Positions 8,532-10,159 of a stretch of 10,159 nucleotides of DNA are shown piece by piece (the first letter of the stretch is position 1; each line of letters starts with the position of its first letter). Both the position numbers and the translations under genes were made by a program. Under the pieces are notes generated by a model. The model was not told the origin of the DNA. It made no database searches and was given only the letters and a program-made list of their open reading frames with translations. This DNA comes from Bacillota bacterium (GTDB lineage Bacteria; Bacillota; Desulfitobacteriia; Desulfitobacteriales; Desulfitobacteriaceae), in contig JAJZSC010000068.1 of the NCBI GenBank assembly GCA_021849995.1, positions 1 to 10,159 on the forward strand, in the 5' to 3' direction.

Positions 8532-9566
8532 ATGGAAAAGACAGATGCCCGCACACTTAATCAAGAGACTCAATATGAACTCCGCAAGCAGTACATACGC
8601 CTTCGCAAGAAGGGTATGAGCAATCAGTTGGCCGCCGAAACAGTAGGCATTAGTAAAACCCGGGCCAGCAGTATTTGGCAGCTTTATCAGAAGGGTGGGA
8701 TCGATGCCATCAAGCCCAGAAAACGTGGGCGGAGACAAGGTGAACATCGCAACCTGACAGCAGAACAGGAGGCTGCAGTCAAAAAACTTCTGATAGACAA
8801 GACACCGGATCAACTGAAACTGCAGTTTGCCTTATGGAGCCGAGATGCCATCCGTTTGGCAGTCAAAAAAGAGTTCAAAATTGATCTGCCGTTACGCACC
8901 ATAACTGACTATCTGAAGCGGTGGGGTTTCACCCCGCAGAAGCCGACTAAGCGTGCCTACGAGCAGAACGAGAAAGCAGTACAACAGTGGCTTGACACCA
9001 CCTATCCGGAAATTGCGGCCAAGGCAAAGCAAGAGAAGGCCGAAATCCACTGGGGTGATGAAACAGGCGTTCAGAGTGACGCTTACAATGCCAAGGGGTT
9101 CGCTCCCAAGGGTAAGACTCCGATCATCCGGCTAAACGCCAAGAAGAGTAGCATCAACATGATCTCTTCCATCAGCAATCAGGGTAAAGTCCGCTTTATG
9201 CTGTACCAGGAAAACATGACCTCACAGGTGTTCATCAAATTTCTGTCGAGACTGGTTAAGGATGCAAAGAGCAAAGTGTTCCTGATACTGGATAACCACC
9301 GTGTACATCACAGCAAGTTGGTCAAGATATGGCTTACAAAACATACAGAACAGATTGAACTGTTCTTTCTGCCGTCCTACTCACCGGAGCTTAATCCGGA
9401 CGAATATCTAAACGGCAACTTGAAACAAAAGATCAGGTCTGGCATGCCGGCTCGGTCAAAAGAAGACTTGATAAAGAAAACACGTTCGTTTATGAAAACT
9501 CTTCAAAGGAGACCTCACCATGTTCAGGGATACTTCAGACATCCCAAGGTTACCTATGCGGCATGA
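8532..9566 (+). CDS. IS630-family DDE transposase
   Basis: This 344-residue protein carries out cut-and-paste transposition of the surrounding element. An N-terminal helix-turn-helix (about residues 15-55, with LAAETVGISKTRASSIW) and a second winged-helix-like segment (about 119-141) should bind the terminal repeats. The DDE catalytic triad is visible: D176 in HWGDETG, D254 in LILDNHRVHHS and E291 in SPELNPDEYLN, with the IS630-type NPxE context and 36 residues between the last two acids. The frame is uninterrupted and full length for the family, so the enzyme may be active. The start at 8532 has only a weak GAG seven bases upstream. The stop codon overlaps the right inverted repeat, a compact arrangement common in this family. 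No programmed frameshift is needed. Confidence 0.95.
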   Translation: MEKTDARTLNQETQYELRKQYIRLRKKGMSNQLAAETVGISKTRASSIWQLYQKGGIDAIKPRKRGRRQGEHRNLTAEQEAAVKKLLIDKTPDQLKLQFALWSRDAIRLAVKKEFKIDLPLRTITDYLKRWGFTPQKPTKRAYEQNEKAVQQWLDTTYPEIAAKAKQEKAEIHWGDETGVQSDAYNAKGFAPKGKTPIIRLNAKKSSINMISSISNQGKVRFMLYQENMTSQVFIKFLSRLVKDAKSKVFLILDNHRVHHSKLVKIWLTKHTEQIELFFLPSYSPELNPDEYLNGNLKQKIRSGMPARSKEDLIKKTRSFMKTLQRRPHHVQGYFRHPKVTYAA

Positions 9567-9591
9567 TTCATATGTTTAATCACCGGAGCAA
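9565..9591 (-). repeat. IS630 right terminal inverted repeat
   Basis: Read on the minus strand from 9591, this matches the left end at 18 of 27 positions. It overlaps the last bases of the transposase stop codon (9564-9566) and is followed by TA at 9592-9593. Confidence 0.6.
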
Positions 9592-9620
9592 TAACTACTA
9601 TACAATTACTATACAGCCAC

Positions 9621-9664
9621 ATAAAAAAAGGGGTTAGCCTGATGGCTAACCCCTTGAATTTTTT
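9621..9664. terminator. Strong bidirectional rho-independent terminator
   Basis: A perfect 12-base-pair stem (9628-9639 with 9644-9655, core GGGGTTAGCC/GGCTAACCCC) encloses a TGAT loop. On the minus strand the stem is followed by a thymine run (complement of the adenines at 9623-9629). On the plus strand six thymines lie at 9659-9664. It sits eight bases beyond the tRNA 3' end on the minus strand, where a tRNA gene's own terminator would be, and it could also stop transcription leaving the transposase. Confidence 0.9.
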
Positions 9665-9686
9665 GGAGCGGGAAACGGGATTCGAA
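9664..9686 (-). other. 3' end of a tRNA-Gly-like gene: probable integration (att) scar
   Basis: Read on the minus strand, these 23 bases are a T-loop (TTCGAAT), the 3' half of a T-stem (CCCGT), the 3' acceptor strand (TTCCCGC), discriminator T and CCA. That acceptor strand with U73 is the one seen in bacterial tRNA-Gly(GCC). The five bases that should form the 5' half of the T-stem (9687-9691 on the minus strand) read CCGGA and do not pair properly. I find no matching 5' acceptor GCGGGAA, D-arm or anticodon arm to the right. The piece is therefore a remnant, not a working tRNA. Truncation within the T-loop, with the terminator retained, is the usual shape of the distal att copy left when an integrase inserts an island at a tRNA 3' end. 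Confidence 0.75.
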
Positions 9687-9786
9687 TCCGGTCAATCCGT
9701 CAGTAGAGTTAGACTCCTGAAACCACAAAACCTATTTATGTTGATATGTTAGACATTCTCCCGAGGTCGATTTCGCTTACTTATTG

Positions 9787-9800
9787 TTCATCTGGATGAA
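9787..9800. repeat. Short perfect inverted repeat
   Basis: TTCATC at 9787-9792 and GATGAA at 9795-9800 flank TG. It lies downstream of the 59-codon minus-strand gene. Without a thymine run it is not a convincing terminator, and its role is unknown. Nearby GTCAAAG occurs twice 11 bases apart (9819-9825 and 9830-9836). Nothing else is recognised in 9690-9862. Confidence 0.3.
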
Positions 9801-9862
9801 TCATGTATCAATGTTTTGGTCAAAGTTGTGTCAAAGGTTATCGAACTGTAGGTTGTCAAACT

Positions 9863-10042
9863 TCACAGGCTGATTTCGTCCGGTTTCAACCAGACCATTT
9901 TCCCGTCTTTCATGCAGACAACCGGGTTGCCGGCCTGCTTATGTTTGAGAACCGCTTCTTTAACCGCATTTCTTACAGCTTCGTCGATTTCGGTGCCTTC
10001 CGCAAATATTTTGCCTATGTCTTTCTTGATTGCTTCAGCCAT
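9863..10042 (-). CDS. Small conserved-looking protein of unknown function (59 residues)
   Basis: The minus strand encodes a 59-residue soluble protein starting MAEAIKKDIGKIF and ending VWLKPDEISL. An amphipathic helix (about residues 18-36, EIDEAVRNAVKEAVLKHKQ) leads into GNPVVCMKDGKMVWLKP, a short beta-hairpin-like element. I have seen this general helix plus GNPV...DGK.VW pattern in small uncharacterised bacterial proteins, some in toxin-antitoxin-like settings, but cannot name a family. AAAGAGG seven bases before the ATG is a good ribosome-binding site and supports this start. The overlapping longer plus-strand frame is cysteine- and phenylalanine-rich and looks like a shadow. No partner toxin gene is visible within the window; the neighbouring 117 bases to the right are a repeat region. 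Confidence 0.7.
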   Translation of the reverse strand: MAEAIKKDIGKIFAEGTEIDEAVRNAVKEAVLKHKQAGNPVVCMKDGKMVWLKPDEISL

Positions 10043-10081
10043 TGTATTGCCTCTTTATTGCTTCCCAGAGGAAAGCTGCGT

Positions 10082-10159
10082 ATTCCGGTCCAAGAAGACC
10101 ACGATTCCGTTGTGATGGTGACCGCGATTCCGGAGTGATCGCGACCGGCATTCCGCTGG
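10082..10159 (+). repeat. Tandem 22-23-base direct repeats around ATTCCG, running off the window
   Basis: ATTCCG occurs at 10082, 10104, 10127 and 10150, giving periods of 22, 23 and 23. The two central units agree over most of their length as ATTCCG-nn-GTGAT-n-G-n-GACCG. The first unit is more diverged and the fourth is cut by the window end. Spaced direct repeats of about 20 bases are known as transposase-binding sites at the ends of IS21-family elements, and as iterons or operators elsewhere. Which applies here cannot be told from this segment. It is richer in GC than its surroundings. Confidence 0.7.

Larger units (their letters stand above)
8478..9591 (+). mobile_element. IS630-family insertion sequence, apparently complete (1114 bases)
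   Basis: The transposase gene is bracketed by imperfect inverted repeats. The left end reads TTGACTAGGTGG from 8478, and the right end, read inward on the minus strand from 9591, starts TTGCTCCGGTG. By eye, 18 of 27 positions match. TA lies immediately outside each end (8476-8477 and 9592-9593), as expected for a family that duplicates a TA target. The size is typical of IS630 elements. The ends were placed by eye, so they could move by a few bases. The insertion lies between the putative nuclease gene and the tRNA remnant and does not interrupt a recognisable gene. Confidence 0.75.

Noticed and set aside
9687..9760. Possible complete tRNA body (an imperfect CTA-anticodon-like loop around 9703-9709, minus strand)
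   Set aside because: The loop has a weak stem with two mismatches, the T-stem does not pair, and no 5' acceptor strand complementary to the 3' end was found.
9803..10138. A 111-codon plus-strand frame
   Set aside because: It has cysteine- and phenylalanine-rich shadow-like composition and overlaps the better-supported minus-strand gene at 9863-10042.
1..10159. CRISPR array or retron-type RNA
   Set aside because: No regularly spaced repeats with unique spacers were seen apart from the contiguous short array at the right edge, and no reverse transcriptase or cas gene is present.

Overview
The window holds the 3' half of a type 1-like BREX phage-defence operon, a probable accessory nuclease gene, an IS630-family insertion sequence, and an integration-scarred tail with a tRNA remnant. 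It is bacterial: short gene overlaps, Shine-Dalgarno sites, an IS element and rho-independent terminator geometry are all visible. Composition by eye is about 45% GC, with a clear AT-rich stretch inside the first gene. The host cannot be fixed from this sequence. A Gram-negative proteobacterial or Desulfuromonadales-like host is a low-confidence guess based on gene style.

Region 1 (1-7263), plus strand. pglX (C-terminal part only), pglZ and brxL run in the BREX-1 order. pglX and pglZ overlap as ATGA, and the brxL Shine-Dalgarno site overlaps the pglZ stop codon, so the three genes look translationally coupled. brxA, brxB and brxC would be expected to the left of the window. PglX should provide target recognition and N6-adenine methylation, PglZ is an alkaline-phosphatase-fold protein, and BrxL is an AAA+ ATPase with a Lon-like C-terminal domain. 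The pglX frame is closed by a TGA 18 bases before the first methionine of the recognisable protein. That methionine lacks a ribosome-binding site and abuts a motif that normally lies mid-protein, so pglX may be split or broken here.

Region 2 (7264-8477). A 339-residue gene on the same strand follows brxL after 67 bases. It has the outline of a PD-(D/E)xK nuclease and is the least-described component here, probably a BREX-associated accessory. The following spacer has no gene.

Region 3 (8478-9591). An IS630-family element with an intact-looking DDE transposase. I could place imperfect terminal inverted repeats and a TA dinucleotide on each side.

Region 4 (9592-10159). A strong bidirectional terminator sits beside the 3'-most 23 bases of a tRNA-Gly-like gene on the minus strand, without the rest of the tRNA. 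This is typical of an island attachment-site scar. To its right are a 59-codon minus-strand gene with a good ribosome-binding site and a tandem array of 22-23-base repeats that runs off the window. Together with the IS element this marks the region as an accessory or defence island.
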